Positions 17,698 through 26,904 are shown, counted from the first letter of the stretch. The stretch: DNA of 53,252 nucleotides from Rhizobium sp. BK399 (GCF_014194695.1 NZ_JACIAH010000026.1:1-53252); one strand, 5' to 3'. Notes: generated by a model not told the origin, from the sequence alone. Program-made: numbers and translations.

Positions 17698-18045
17698 GCC
17701 ATACGATATCCTCGCCATCGGCGCATCGGCTGGAGGAATGCCAGCGATATGCGCCATGCTGGCCAGACTAAGGTCTCCCGACGTGCGTGCTTGTCGCGCT
17801 TCACCGATCCATTGAGATCGAAAGTGGGCTGCCTCGGATATTGGCTCACTCAACTGGTCTAAAGGTGGGCTGGCGGGAACCGGCGATCGGCTTGAGCTTG
17901 GAACGTGCTATGTAGGACCCGGCCGAAGCGGACTTCCCGGAGACGCCTGAAAACGCCTTGCTGCTTGATGGAGAGATCGATCTAGTTGCACCCGTCGACG
18001 AACTGGCTGAATTCATCTTTCGCCAGATCGGATGTTGCGCAGTCG
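17698..18045 (+). pseudogene. CheB-type methylesterase remnant
   Basis: Starts with MPYDILAIGASAGGMPAI, the GxSxGG nucleophile loop of CheB methylesterase domains. Joining frames then gives RSIEIESGLPRI and STGLKVGW, and later ETPENALLLDGEIDLVAPVDELAE. At least two frameshifts and internal stops separate these pieces, so no product is expected. The whole 17441-18434 interval holds no other recognisable gene. Confidence 0.65.
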
Positions 18046-18293
18046 AAATCGCGAAAGATACCCAGTCGTTTGTATGACATGTCCAGATTTCGACGCATTG
18101 GCTGACCCTTGAGGCGATGGCACAAGGTTTCGAAAGAAAGCGTTGCTTGGCGATGTGCGTCCCACCCGGACGTCGATGCAGCAATCGCACCTTTTTCGCT
18201 CCTGGCTGCAGCTAAGGACTGAATTGCTTCCAGGCGACACGTCAATGGACCGAAGGTCCCCCTTTCGCAGAATTCGAGGTCCGGTCGATTACT

Positions 18294-18307
18294 TTGATCT
18301 GGGTCAA
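18294..18307. promoter_or_regulatory. FNR/FixK-like box, TTGAT-N4-GTCAA
   Basis: TTGATCTGGGTCAA, about 134 bp upstream of the EF-hand gene at 18435. It fits the consensus in nine of ten positions. Confidence 0.6.
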
Positions 18308-18434
18308 CGATTAGACGAGGGACAGGCTCACAATGAGCCGATCATCGTAACATGCGCCTCTACGACGGAAATCTCAATCCGATTTTGTTAGCGCACCGAA
18401 AACCGGTGCTGGGATAGGTTGAAGGAGATAGCTT

Positions 18435-18845
18435 ATGAAAACTACCGGGTTCTCACGGGCAGCCTTGGTGGCGGCAATATTTTCGATTGGAAGTGTCGGA
18501 CTCGTCTTCGGACAATCCAATGGGACGGACAACAAAACCCCTGGTGGGACGTCTGACGATTCTTCTCCGTCGCCGATGGAAAGAATGATGAGACAAATCG
18601 AGAAAAGCTTTCCAGGTGCGGCCTTGATGCAAGGCGGAATGATGGGAGAGGGAATGATGGAGCGAGCCATGGAGATGCATGGACCACAGATGAAAATCAT
18701 GTTCGCGATTGCCGATAGCAACGGAGACGGAGCACTTTCCTTCGACGAGGTGACAGCGATCCACAAGCGGATTTTCGACAGTGTCGACAGTAACAAGGAC
18801 GGCAAGGTGACCCGGGAAGAAATGCAGACATTTTGGCGCGATTGA
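18435..18845 (+). CDS. Exported EF-hand calcium-binding protein
   Basis: Small secreted or periplasmic protein (136 aa). A signal peptide (about residues 1-28, ending near VFGQS) is followed by a methionine-rich, low-complexity segment (GMMGEGMMERAMEM). The last third has two EF-hand loops, DSNGDGALSFDEV and DSNKDGKVTREEM, each with canonical Asp/Asn/Asp and a terminal Glu. The Met-rich stretch might bind copper. A good ribosome site (GAAGGAGA) precedes the ATG, and an FNR-like box lies further upstream. Confidence 0.88.
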   Translation: MKTTGFSRAALVAAIFSIGSVGLVFGQSNGTDNKTPGGTSDDSSPSPMERMMRQIEKSFPGAALMQGGMMGEGMMERAMEMHGPQMKIMFAIADSNGDGALSFDEVTAIHKRIFDSVDSNKDGKVTREEMQTFWRD

Positions 18846-19167
18846 AACCGGCACCCTGTGAGACGGGAGCCACGTGCAGCGGCTGCGTCCAGATTCGGGG
18901 AGCGGTCTATCAAAGGATCACCGCATCCTGCCGAAATGCGCGCTCCATTGCGTTCCCGGGATAGCGGGCCTCACAAGCGCTGAAACAAAAATAGCGTCGT
19001 GAAGATATTCGCCAAAGTAGCTAGAATCCATGATCGCCAACAAATACGCTCGGGATGGTGGGTTTCGAGAGGAGGCGTCGGGCGCTGTGTGCCAATCCGT
19101 CGGTATTCAGGCAAGTGTCAGAAACGGCCGCTAGTAGGGCCGCGGGCTGATAAAAGAGGCGGATGAA
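18846..19167. other. Intergenic leader of cupredoxin gene
   Basis: About 320 bases with no recognisable gene and no FNR-type palindrome seen. The cupredoxin promoter must lie here. Confidence 0.5.
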
Positions 19168-19596
19168 ATGAAGAGAATCATTTGTTATGGGCTTGCTGTC
19201 TTTGCGGCGGTCTCGATCGCCAGTACCTCGTGGGCAGCCACAACGGTAAAGGTCGTGGAAGGCGGCGAGGGTGGCGGACCGATGACGCTTACCCTCGACC
19301 AGTCGACGATCAAGGCGGGTGAGACGGTATTTGCGGTTCACAACGACGCAATGACAGAAGAACACGAGATGGTTCTGGTGAAACTTAAAACGTCCGATCA
19401 AAAAATCCCGTTGGTCAAGTCCAAGCATCGAGTGGACGAGAAGCAGTTGAAGAGCCTGGGCGAGGTTTCCGATCTCAAGCCGGGCGCCGATGGTCAGCTG
19501 AAGGCCAAGCTCTCGGCCGGTTCCTATTTGCTCTTGTGCAACATCAAGGGGCACTTTGAGTCCGGGATGCAGGCAAAGCTTACGGTCACTGAATAG
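19168..19596 (+). CDS. Periplasmic cupredoxin-like blue copper protein
   Basis: Exported 142-aa protein with a signal peptide ending near STSWA and a plastocyanin-like beta-barrel. The type-1 copper ligands are visible: His in TEEHEMVLV, then Cys, His and Met in LLCNIKGHFESGM (C-x4-H-x4-M). FNVHNDA-like residues (FAVHNDAMTEEHE) match sulfocyanin/cupredoxin_1 proteins. It probably carries electrons in the periplasm or chaperones copper. The neighbouring Met-rich EF-hand protein and the metal ATPase hint at a shared copper theme. Confidence 0.87.
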   Translation: MKRIICYGLAVFAAVSIASTSWAATTVKVVEGGEGGGPMTLTLDQSTIKAGETVFAVHNDAMTEEHEMVLVKLKTSDQKIPLVKSKHRVDEKQLKSLGEVSDLKPGADGQLKAKLSAGSYLLLCNIKGHFESGMQAKLTVTE

Positions 19597-19879
19597 CACA
19601 TGGGAAGCCCTGCGCCCACCGAGTGGGGCAGGCTTGGAGGCGTCGCTTCGACAAAGCCCCGCTGACGCGACGTATCCAAAAGCACGTGCTTTTTGGCAAG
19701 AGCGATATAAGCGCATTGAGCGTGAGCGTCAGGACAGCGGATTTTGCTGAACGATCCAATTGAGCGAATGTTCTGGGATTAGAACCAGCATTAATGCTGG
19801 CATCAGCGTGGTGCGTCGCCATGACATTTATTCTGCGCAGATCCTTGTTGGCGAACGCGTAGCCGCTTCGATGAGTCAT
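19586..19879 (-). CDS. Possible small hypothetical protein
   Basis: A 97-aa frame with a near-ideal ribosome site (GGGGAGGAG, 5 bases before ATG) begins MTHRSGYAFANKDLRRINVM. I recognise no family. Its 3' end overlaps the convergent cupredoxin gene by 11 bp. It contains the 16-bp palindrome at 19785-19800. It may be a chance or decayed frame. Confidence 0.25.
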   Translation of the reverse strand: MTHRSGYAFANKDLRRINVMATHHADASINAGSNPRTFAQLDRSAKSAVLTLTLNALISLLPKSTCFWIRRVSGALSKRRLQACPTRWAQGFPCAIQ

Positions 19880-20004
19880 TATCGCTCCTCCCCGCTTCTT
19901 GAGCGGCCAGCGCTTAAGCGCCCAGCAGTTGGAATGACGAATATTATCTCGTCTGTCGGGGGACTGGATGGATAGCTGCGCCTGTTTGATGCGCGCGAAT
20001 GCAC

Positions 20005-20345
20005 GTCTGGGCGGCCGGCCCTCCACTCAATGACAAGCGGCCCCAGCGCGGCGTCGGCCTTCAGTTCGGCACCAACTTTGTCTGGCAGTTGCGAGCGGCC
20101 TCAATGTCGGTGCCGTAACCCACCGAGATCCGGAATTTGTCGATACCCAGTCCCGGCTAATGTTTTCAACCGCACCGAGGTCGCCGCATGGGACCTTAAA
20201 CACCGGGCCTCGATGATGGCGAAGACGTTACCGAACGGAGGTTGAAACCTTCTACGGTTCCCTTGTAGCCCTTCGCTTGAATAAATTCAGCTACTTTGAA
20301 TGCGTCGTCGAGCATGTAAAACACGCCGCTAATGATATCCTGAAA
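20005..20345 (-). pseudogene. MscS mechanosensitive channel remnant
   Basis: The minus strand carries IQAKGYKGTVEGFNLRSV, then in other frames VPCGDLGAVENISRDW and GIDKFRISVGYGTDIEAARN. These are consecutive segments of the MscS beta domain and C-terminal region. Frameshifts separate them and the membrane part is absent. An intact MscS-family gene lies at 49961. The stretch from 19880 to 20005 holds nothing I recognise. Confidence 0.65.
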
Positions 20346-20810
20346 CTAACGCAGTCCGGGCGACACCGTGTGAGGAACAACGGCGTCCGGACTGTTGCTG
20401 TCGATGCCAGTCGCGCAGAGCTTTAGTGCAAGATCGAGCTTCGTCGATCTCTTGTGACGCCGGCGGCGTTCGAAAAGTCTTAGAAGCTTTTCGAATACAT
20501 CTCTGTCTGACGCGATGTGATGAGGCAAGGCTGAAAGGAGTGAGGCCGGAAGATCCTGAAGGTCACTGTGGCCGTGGCTCTTAATCGGATCCCATGCCTC
20601 GAAATAGAGACCTCGCAGCACCAAAGGGAGATCATTGCCAACCTTTGCGTTGTCATCCGCGGACATCTTATCGCGGACCGCATGCATGGTCGTGCGCAAC
20701 ACGTCGTAAGCGTCGCGCTGATCACATCCAAGCAATTCTGAAAGCTCCCGGATCCAGACGGCGGCATCCCGGGCGGCGTCTGGGAAAGTGAGAAATGGAC
20801 TGTAGCGCAT
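20346..20810 (-). CDS. DUF2267-domain protein
   Basis: Soluble protein of 154 aa with the DUF2267 pattern: an N-terminal helix pair (DAAVWIRELSELLGCDQRDAYDVLRTTMHAVRDKMS), then DLPLVLRGLYFEAWDP, the family's most conserved segment. Function is unknown; in alphaproteobacteria DUF2267 genes accompany Usp and stress genes. A TTGAC-N4-GTCAA box at 20876-20889 lies about 72 bp before the ATG, so it probably belongs to the same regulon as the Usp genes. Confidence 0.85.
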   Translation of the reverse strand: MRYSPFLTFPDAARDAAVWIRELSELLGCDQRDAYDVLRTTMHAVRDKMSADDNAKVGNDLPLVLRGLYFEAWDPIKSHGHSDLQDLPASLLSALPHHIASDRDVFEKLLRLFERRRRHKRSTKLDLALKLCATGIDSNSPDAVVPHTVSPGLR

Positions 20811-20875
20811 TAGACCCTCCTGTACTGAATCTTATCCGCAGATCTCATTGCTAGACGTCCTCGCGCTCGTTGTCC

Positions 20876-20889
20876 TTGACCTCCGTCAA
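20876..20889. promoter_or_regulatory. FNR-like box, TTGAC-N4-GTCAA
   Basis: TTGACCTCCGTCAA is a perfect 5-4-5 inverted repeat with the TTGA/TCAA core, about 72 bp upstream of the DUF2267 start. Confidence 0.6.
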
Positions 20890-21275
20890 ATTAGCGCTCT
20901 CAGCCGGGCTTGACGCCTCATGCGACCACCCACAATCGGCGCACGCTGAACTGCCGAGCTGTCGGATCGCCTCCATCAGTGAGGAGAGAACGGGCAATTG
21001 CCGTCATCGAGAGCGTCTTGGGTCCATGCGAACCTGGTCCAGTTGACCATCGCGTTTGACAACCGTGTCATGATGGCGTCGTACCGCCGAAGGCCAAAGC
21101 ACGCTTCGTGCTAAAGACAAGCGGCAATACGCTTGGCAGTGAGCCCCCTGAGGCCGGAACGCAGGCGGAAGATTTGCTTCGGCTGCGGTGTCAGGTTTGA
21201 TTCTCTCCCACGATCATTACGCTGCTGGCGTAATTGGAAACACGGCACGCCAATTGCGCAAACCAGCCGGTTACA
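20890..21275. other. Intergenic region, no recognised gene
   Basis: About 390 bases between the divergent DUF2267 and BASS genes. I see no family similarity; apart from the boxes on either flank it looks empty. Confidence 0.45.
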
Positions 21276-21289
21276 TTGAAGCAAATCAA
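21276..21289. promoter_or_regulatory. FNR-like box, TTGAA-N4-ATCAA
   Basis: TTGAAGCAAATCAA lies about 65 bp upstream of the BASS transporter start at 21348. Confidence 0.6.
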
Positions 21290-21347
21290 GGTGGGATTGC
21301 GAACGCCGAGTTATGTTGCCTACAGAAATTTCCACGGAGGGCCGCTG

Positions 21348-22220
21348 ATGACCGATTTGCTGAAATACACTCTTCAGGTGGCACTTGTGTCTTTTATGCT
21401 TGGGAGCTTGGTCGACGTCGGTTTGAAACTTGAGCTCAAAGATGCCTGGGTCGCACTACATGACAGTCGGTTCGTAATCGCAAGCGTCCTCTCCGGTTTT
21501 GTTGTCGGGCCGATTCTCGCCGTAGTGATCGCCCGGCTGTTAGCACTGCCAACGCCATATGAGCTTGGACTGCTTTTGCTGGGCCTAACACCATGTGCGC
21601 CGTTTCTGCCGCTTCTGTCCGATGTTGCAAAGGCCGACGCTGCCTACACGGCGGCATTCATCGTTATTGCTGCGCTCGGCACGATCATATTAATGCCGAT
21701 CGCGGTCCCGTTCGTGGCGCCAGACCTTCACGCGGGTCCAGGGGTGATTGCACGTCCTCTATTGTTGTTGGTACTCGCTCCCTTTGGGGTTGGCATTGGG
21801 GTGCGAAGCCTCTCCAGGCGATGGGCGGATAGGTTCGATCCCGTCGTGAGGAAGGTTGTCGTGCTCAACATTGTAGTGCTCTTGGCAACGGCGTTTTTGC
21901 AGAACTGGCGCGACATGGTGGGTGCCGTCGGTACTTTTGCGATTGCGGCTCAGTTCATCTATTATACTGGGCTTGCGGCATGTTCCTATGCGCTCACGGT
22001 CGGCCTACCTCATAACAAGCGAAGCGTGGTAACGCTTGGAGTTGCGACAAGAAATGTTGGCGCTGCACTGGCTCCGCTATCAGCCGTCCCCGACGCGGAT
22101 CCACGATCGAGCACGATGTGCATACTGGCAGCCTGCATCACATTGCTGATGGGATTCGTGCTAGCCAAGATACTGAACCGGTTCGCGCCCGAACGACGCC
22201 TTAAAATTAGGACCGGTTAG
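21348..22220 (+). CDS. BASS-family (bile acid:sodium symporter-like) transporter
   Basis: Polytopic membrane protein of 290 aa with about 9-10 TM segments, related to the BASS/ACR3 superfamily. Recognisable parts are FMLGSLVDVGLKLE at the N terminus, LLGLTPCAPFLPLLSDVAKAD and TLGVATRNVGAALAPL, the crossed-helix substrate region. The substrate is probably an organic anion, but cannot be assigned. The start at 21348 has GGAGGG upstream; the frame extends further 5' without similarity. It ends 14 bp inside the convergent DUF2254 gene. An FNR-like box suggests low-oxygen expression. Confidence 0.87.
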   Translation: MTDLLKYTLQVALVSFMLGSLVDVGLKLELKDAWVALHDSRFVIASVLSGFVVGPILAVVIARLLALPTPYELGLLLLGLTPCAPFLPLLSDVAKADAAYTAAFIVIAALGTIILMPIAVPFVAPDLHAGPGVIARPLLLLVLAPFGVGIGVRSLSRRWADRFDPVVRKVVVLNIVVLLATAFLQNWRDMVGAVGTFAIAAQFIYYTGLAACSYALTVGLPHNKRSVVTLGVATRNVGAALAPLSAVPDADPRSSTMCILAACITLLMGFVLAKILNRFAPERRLKIRTG

Positions 22221-23499
22221 CGGAAGCAGCGTGCTTCGCAGCCCCCCCTAACCCTTGCGAGTCAGGCGTTCTGGCCAACGCCAAATCCTCGGGCATAAGG
22301 TAGATCCTTTCTAACATGCGATCCATGAGATCCAGTTCCTGAAGAAGCGCCGGGCGACGGTCGTCAGGCAGAACTTGCAGGGCGTACTCGATAACCGCAC
22401 GCAACCGCCTGGCGATCTGAAAGTTCTCAGCACCATACAAGCGGGTCTCGCTGAACGTCAACTGTACAAAGTCTTCCCAGTTGGGCGTCCTGCGGACTAG
22501 TCGCAACTTCCCCGTCTTGCCGCGGACTTCGTCACCAAGAAGGCGTCGTTTACCTACGAAGCATAACAGTCGTTGTAGCTGGTCGATTGCAAGAACAGCA
22601 GTGGTTGGATCGTTTATAGCCTTGGATAACGCCTTGATGCCGATGTCGACGATGATCCTGAATGCAAACGTGGGATCTTGCTCAAGGGTTCGCTCTGGTC
22701 CAAGAGCGACCAGGCTCTTTAAACGGTGTACGTCCGGCAGGTGGGGCCCGTACAAACGAAAGAGGGGTTCGTCGGTGCCAATAAAGTCGCCCACTCTCGG
22801 GACAAGTTCGATAGTGGAGTCGGTCCTTTCAGCGAGCTCCAGGAGAGCTTTTTGGTTGATGGCAACCACGATGGCCGGATGAGCCTGATGGTAGACAATT
22901 TTATCTGGTGTAACAGCCACAGTCGTGTTGTCGTTGGAGGCATCCTTGCTCGATTCCTCGGGGTAGACTTCTTCAATGACGGCATGCCCGCGCTCGCCAA
23001 CCCTTGCGATGATGCTAACGGGGCGGAGCAGGCGGGCAGCATAGTCGATCAGGTACAAAAAAGCGGCGATTGAAAGAAAGCCGAGAAGCCCGGCCATGCC
23101 TGAAACGCCCTGCGGGACTGTTGTATCAAGCCTGGCAAGTGCCCCTGCAGCAAAAAGTAACGTAAAAATGAACAATCCAACGGTGAATCGAATCGCATTA
23201 TCTCTCAGTAGGGTCGTTGCGATAATCCGGGGTGTCAACTGTCCACCGGCGACTTGAATTGCCACCAGTAGCGAACCGAACGTGAAGACGACGAAGGTCA
23301 ACGTCATCGTTACGATCGTTTCCAACATCCTTTGGGTTCCTGCCACTCCCCAGGGCCAGACATCGATCCATGGAAGCCAATCCCCAAATGCGTAAACCAA
23401 TCTGATGGCCGCCACATAAAGCAGTAGGGCGATGAACGGAACGATCCACAATGAGGATCTGATATAACTTCGAAGGCCATACCAACGGTTCCAACTCAT
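22207..23499 (-). CDS. DUF2254 integral membrane protein
   Basis: Predicted inner-membrane protein (430 aa from the ATG at 23499). Four TM segments lie in the first 150 residues, including TMTLTFVVFTFGSLLVAIQVAGGQLTPRI broken into two helices, the DUF2254 signature area. The cytoplasmic C-terminal half contains DIGIKALSKAINDPTTAVLAIDQL, also typical. Function is unknown. The FNR-like box at 23601-23614 is about 108 bp upstream. The start was set at 23499 because the preceding 23 codons lack similarity. Confidence 0.87.
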   Translation of the reverse strand: MSWNRWYGLRSYIRSSLWIVPFIALLLYVAAIRLVYAFGDWLPWIDVWPWGVAGTQRMLETIVTMTLTFVVFTFGSLLVAIQVAGGQLTPRIIATTLLRDNAIRFTVGLFIFTLLFAAGALARLDTTVPQGVSGMAGLLGFLSIAAFLYLIDYAARLLRPVSIIARVGERGHAVIEEVYPEESSKDASNDNTTVAVTPDKIVYHQAHPAIVVAINQKALLELAERTDSTIELVPRVGDFIGTDEPLFRLYGPHLPDVHRLKSLVALGPERTLEQDPTFAFRIIVDIGIKALSKAINDPTTAVLAIDQLQRLLCFVGKRRLLGDEVRGKTGKLRLVRRTPNWEDFVQLTFSETRLYGAENFQIARRLRAVIEYALQVLPDDRRPALLQELDLMDRMLERIYLMPEDLALARTPDSQGLGGAAKHAASANRS

Positions 23500-23600
23500 T
23501 TTGGTGCCTCCCCCTTGGAGATGAATTGAATTTGCCTGTGAGCATGGCTGATCCGATCCAGTCAGCATTGACGCCGATCAAGATTGACGGGCTTTCATTT

Positions 23601-23614
23601 TTGATCTGGCTCAA
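23601..23614. promoter_or_regulatory. FNR/FixK-like box, TTGAT-N4-CTCAA
   Basis: TTGATCTGGCTCAA lies between the divergent DUF2254 gene (108 bp) and the small gene at 23714 (107 bp) and could serve either. Confidence 0.6.
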
Positions 23615-23713
23615 TGTACGTATGGCGTCCCTTGCTAACCTTAACGATACTAAGCGCAATGTGCCTGGTAGCAGATTGACAGCCTAAAGGACGACCAAGG
23701 GATTTACGGGCTC

Positions 23714-23998
23714 ATGGGCATGACTTTGGAGAACAAACCGAGATACGTCTGCGTCCGCGCGGCTTACGGACTTTTCAATGTTGTGGATGCGTTGACTGGG
23801 TCACCTGCTGAACTGGATGTCACGACGATCTTGCTGACCCGTAAGGAAGCAAGCCGCCTCATTCATTGGATTGAGAGCAGGAACCGGTCTTTCCGGGCGG
23901 ACGATCGTGCAGCCTCCTCTGCTGTGCTTCAACAAGGAAGTGAGGAAACGGAGGAGGGCAATGACAAGTTCATCAGGTTTGCAGACGGCATCCAGTGA
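23714..23998 (+). CDS. Small hypothetical protein
   Basis: Open frame of 94 aa (MGMTLENKPRYVCVRAAYGLFNVVD...). I recognise no family. The central part (DVTTILLTRKEASRLIHWIESRNRSFRADD) looks protein-like and helical. It overlaps the start of the next gene by 38 bp in another frame, so the two may be translationally coupled. It is probably real but unassigned. Confidence 0.5.
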   Translation: MGMTLENKPRYVCVRAAYGLFNVVDALTGSPAELDVTTILLTRKEASRLIHWIESRNRSFRADDRAASSAVLQQGSEETEEGNDKFIRFADGIQ

Positions 23999-25007
23999 GC
24001 CTTCGGACCTAGACATTCAGGTTCAGCTGGAACGAATTCTTGCAAGCGGGGATCTTCAACTCCCCGAGCGCGGGAGGCGGTTCCTGCGCTATATCGTGGA
24101 GGAGACGCTCGCCGGAAGAGCGCAATACCTGAAGGCCTACACCATCGCCGTGAGTATTTTTGGGCGGAGGAATTTCGACGCTCAGGGAGATCCCGCCGTG
24201 CGCATCGAGGCTGGACGGATAAGGAGAGAACTCGAGCGCTTTTATCTCTTGGCTTCTCAGCCTGAAGCTGTGTTTATTACTATACCGAAAGGTGGCTATG
24301 TTCCGCAGTTCAGATCGAACCCTGAGTTTGGTAGACAAAGTGTCCGCGCCTCCACGCCTGCGAGTTCCGTTGACGATAGCGACTGGTGGTATTCTGCCCT
24401 CTGGCATTCGACCGATCGTCGGCTTGGGGCAATAGGACTTGCGGCGATTGGCATCGCAATGGCTTTCCTGATCATAGATCGGCTTTCAACCAGTCCGCTT
24501 GTGGTGTCAGGTTTCGAATCCACGCCGACGGTAGTAGTCGAGCCTTTCGACAACGCGGGAAACAGCCAGACAGCAGAAGTCTCACGCTTTCTCAGGGACG
24601 ACATCATCGTCAAACTGCTTGCTGGAGGGGGGCTGAGAGTGGTCACAGAGCTCAATCCGGCGCTGGGTCCAGAGCACGGAAGGACGCTCTATCTTTTTCA
24701 TGGCAGCGTGCGAGAGGGCAAGGATGTCTTTCGACTAACAACGCGTCTCGTCCGGCGGGAGGATGGGGCAGTCGTGAGATCAGACATCTACAATTTGGAT
24801 CGCTCGACTGGGTTGCAGTTCGGCTATGCGGAAGCGGTCGCAAGTGATGTTGTGCGCGACATCTTTCTACCACTCAAGCCTTCGCTGTCCTTGCCGAGAA
24901 GCAATATTCCCCAAACCGGCAACGTCATACGGCCTGAAGATGATATTGCGAAGGGGCCAAAACCAATAAGCAAGACGTTGTCTCGCAGCGCTGACGCACG
25001 TGGATAG
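23961..25007 (+). CDS. Adenylate-cyclase-associated type regulator without cyclase domain
   Basis: Protein of 348 aa of the kind often labelled adenylate cyclase in rhizobia, though the catalytic class III cyclase domain is absent. The N-terminal segment (about 15-105) has PERGRRFLRYIVEETLAGRAQYLKAYTIAV and DPAVRIEAGRIRRELERFY, a conserved DNA-binding-like module. One TM helix follows (about 155-175), and then a TolB-like periplasmic domain (VVVEPFDNAGNSQTAEVSRFLRDDIIVKL). It could be a ToxR-style membrane regulator. The ATG at 23961 has GGAGGG upstream. Confidence 0.7.
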   Translation: MTSSSGLQTASSEPSDLDIQVQLERILASGDLQLPERGRRFLRYIVEETLAGRAQYLKAYTIAVSIFGRRNFDAQGDPAVRIEAGRIRRELERFYLLASQPEAVFITIPKGGYVPQFRSNPEFGRQSVRASTPASSVDDSDWWYSALWHSTDRRLGAIGLAAIGIAMAFLIIDRLSTSPLVVSGFESTPTVVVEPFDNAGNSQTAEVSRFLRDDIIVKLLAGGGLRVVTELNPALGPEHGRTLYLFHGSVREGKDVFRLTTRLVRREDGAVVRSDIYNLDRSTGLQFGYAEAVASDVVRDIFLPLKPSLSLPRSNIPQTGNVIRPEDDIAKGPKPISKTLSRSADARG

Positions 25008-25229
25008 CCCTCCTATTTTAGGATCCGCGATGTAAGCTCTTGGCTGCCTGCTGAAGACCCGATTTTCAAGCTTTACGACTGGGTCATCCGATCTCGTCGG
25101 AGGATCGCACTAATGTTCCAGATTTTGCTTCATACGTCGACGATTTCAGAGACTCCCCTCGACGTCGCCCGGGTGGGGAAACGTGAGATGATCGCGGCCC
25201 TATTGGAAGTTCCCGTCAATTGACAGATG

Positions 25230-26840
25230 TCATTCTGTTTTTGCCTTGGCGATCTCGTCGTCTGGTTCAAGGGCACGCCTGATCTTTCGAAGGATTATAG
25301 CCCGGCCTTTCTGGTCTGCGGCCAAGTTAAGACGTTGGGACAGATCGAGGACCAGGCTCTGGAAGTCGTTATGCCAATCCGGCCGCCCTAGCTGCTCGGG
25401 TGTTAGTCTGGCGTGTGTATGATCTTCGGCCATGCATGCACCCTCTCGGGTCAGGTAAAATGTGTCGTCGAGCCGTGGCTCTATCACGGGAACTTTTTGC
25501 GTCCGCGCCAAGAGACGTGTCAGAGCGGTACGCGCTGCAGGTTCCCCATGAACGAGAAATATGCCTTTTGCAATCGGCGCCCGGGCAGATACCCATTCGT
25601 CGAGTTCAGTCGCATCGGCATGACCACTGTAGGCGTCTAATGTTATGATTTTTGCCTTTACGAGGATCTCGTCTCCTTGGATTCGAACCATACGAGCACC
25701 CTCCTGCAGGACTCGACCCAGAGTTCCAGCTGCCTGGAAGCCCACCAGGAGAACAGTGCACTCTTGCCGCCAGAGCCAGTTGCGCAGCCGGTGGCGGATG
25801 CGTCCCGCTTCGCACATACCGCTCGCCGCGATGATGATGTGGAAACCGCGAACGAGATCAAGTGCCTTTGACTGCTCTGCCGACTCGGTGAACCTGACAT
25901 TGGGTGCGTTGAGGGCGCGTATGAACGTGCCAGCGTTCGCTAACTCACCTGCCTGGGCCTTGAATACCTCGGTCGCTCTGGACGCCAACGGCGAGTCAAT
26001 CATGACTGGCGAACGAGGAATGGTTCCGTCGTCCATCAGCGCGACAAGATCCGTCAGCACTTCCTGCGTGCGTTCCACGGCGAAAGAGGGGATAAGAAGC
26101 ACGCCATTTGGTTTGTTTGCCTTGGCTACGATCTCTTTCAGCCGCCCGCGGCGATCGTCCTGCGTGTAATCCTCGCGCTCGCGGTCCCCATATGTACTCT
26201 CGCAGATGAGATAGTCCGTGCCCACGGGGGCCTGAGGTAACCCTTCCAGCATTTTGTAGCGGGTACCGATATCGCCTGAAAAGAGGAGCCGCCGTGAACC
26301 GTCGACTACGGCGACTTCCATCTCGATCGAGGCCGATCCGAGCAGGTGCCCAGCGTTCCAGAAGCGGAACTTGATCGAGCCCGCTACTTCTTGCCATTGC
26401 TGATAGGGGACAGATATGAATTGCGCCATCACCATGCGGGCGTCGTCAGCTGTGTAGATCGGCTCGACCGGCTCCCGTGACCGCCTGCGATTGCGGCGGT
26501 TTAGCTGCTTGACTTCGGATTCCTGGATATGTCCGGAGTCCTGCAGCATGACACCACACAGTTCCATGGTTGGCCGGGTAGCATAGACAGGCCCGCCGAA
26601 ACCCTCCTTTGCGAGCTTGGGAAGCAGACCGGTATGATCGATGTGGGCGTGGGTTAGGAGAACGGCGTCGATTTCCGTCGGGTCAAAAGGGAAGGGCCGG
26701 TAGTTTAGTTCCTTCTCGCTTTTGGAACCCTGGAACATGCCGCAGTCAATCAGAACTTTAGAATCCGCGACGTCGAGGAGGAAGCAGGAGCCGGTCACCG
26801 AGCCGGCCGCGCCATGGAAGGATAATTTCGGTTCCTGCAT
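25230..26840 (-). CDS. Metallo-beta-lactamase/beta-CASP RNase-like protein
   Basis: Zinc hydrolase of the RNA-specificity class (536 aa), related to YSH1/CPSF73 and bacterial beta-CASP nucleases. The metal motif HAHIDH is at 64-69, with further ligands in AGHLLGSASIEM and the beta-CASP/RMMBL motifs SGMCEAGRI, YSGHADATEL and FLVHGE. Likely activity is endo- or exoribonuclease; no RNA target can be inferred. It is transcribed alone, with a TTGAC-N4-ATCAA box centred 57 bp before the ATG. Homologues are often found beside Usp and low-oxygen genes. Confidence 0.9.
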   Translation of the reverse strand: MQEPKLSFHGAAGSVTGSCFLLDVADSKVLIDCGMFQGSKSEKELNYRPFPFDPTEIDAVLLTHAHIDHTGLLPKLAKEGFGGPVYATRPTMELCGVMLQDSGHIQESEVKQLNRRNRRRSREPVEPIYTADDARMVMAQFISVPYQQWQEVAGSIKFRFWNAGHLLGSASIEMEVAVVDGSRRLLFSGDIGTRYKMLEGLPQAPVGTDYLICESTYGDREREDYTQDDRRGRLKEIVAKANKPNGVLLIPSFAVERTQEVLTDLVALMDDGTIPRSPVMIDSPLASRATEVFKAQAGELANAGTFIRALNAPNVRFTESAEQSKALDLVRGFHIIIAASGMCEAGRIRHRLRNWLWRQECTVLLVGFQAAGTLGRVLQEGARMVRIQGDEILVKAKIITLDAYSGHADATELDEWVSARAPIAKGIFLVHGEPAARTALTRLLARTQKVPVIEPRLDDTFYLTREGACMAEDHTHARLTPEQLGRPDWHNDFQSLVLDLSQRLNLAADQKGRAIILRKIRRALEPDDEIAKAKTE

Positions 26841-26890
26841 GTTCCACCTCTGGTTTTGACGAGAGCATACAGATGCAGGACACTGCTTCC

Positions 26891-26904
26891 TTGACCGAGA
26901 TCAA
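26891..26904. promoter_or_regulatory. FNR-like box, TTGAC-N4-ATCAA
   Basis: TTGACCGAGATCAA, centred about 57 bp upstream of the beta-CASP gene. It fits FNR/FixK in nine of ten positions. Confidence 0.65.

Noticed and set aside
19021..19716. 231-codon minus-strand frame
   Set aside because: It lies opposite the cupredoxin gene, which has signal peptide and copper ligands; the frame has no family features.
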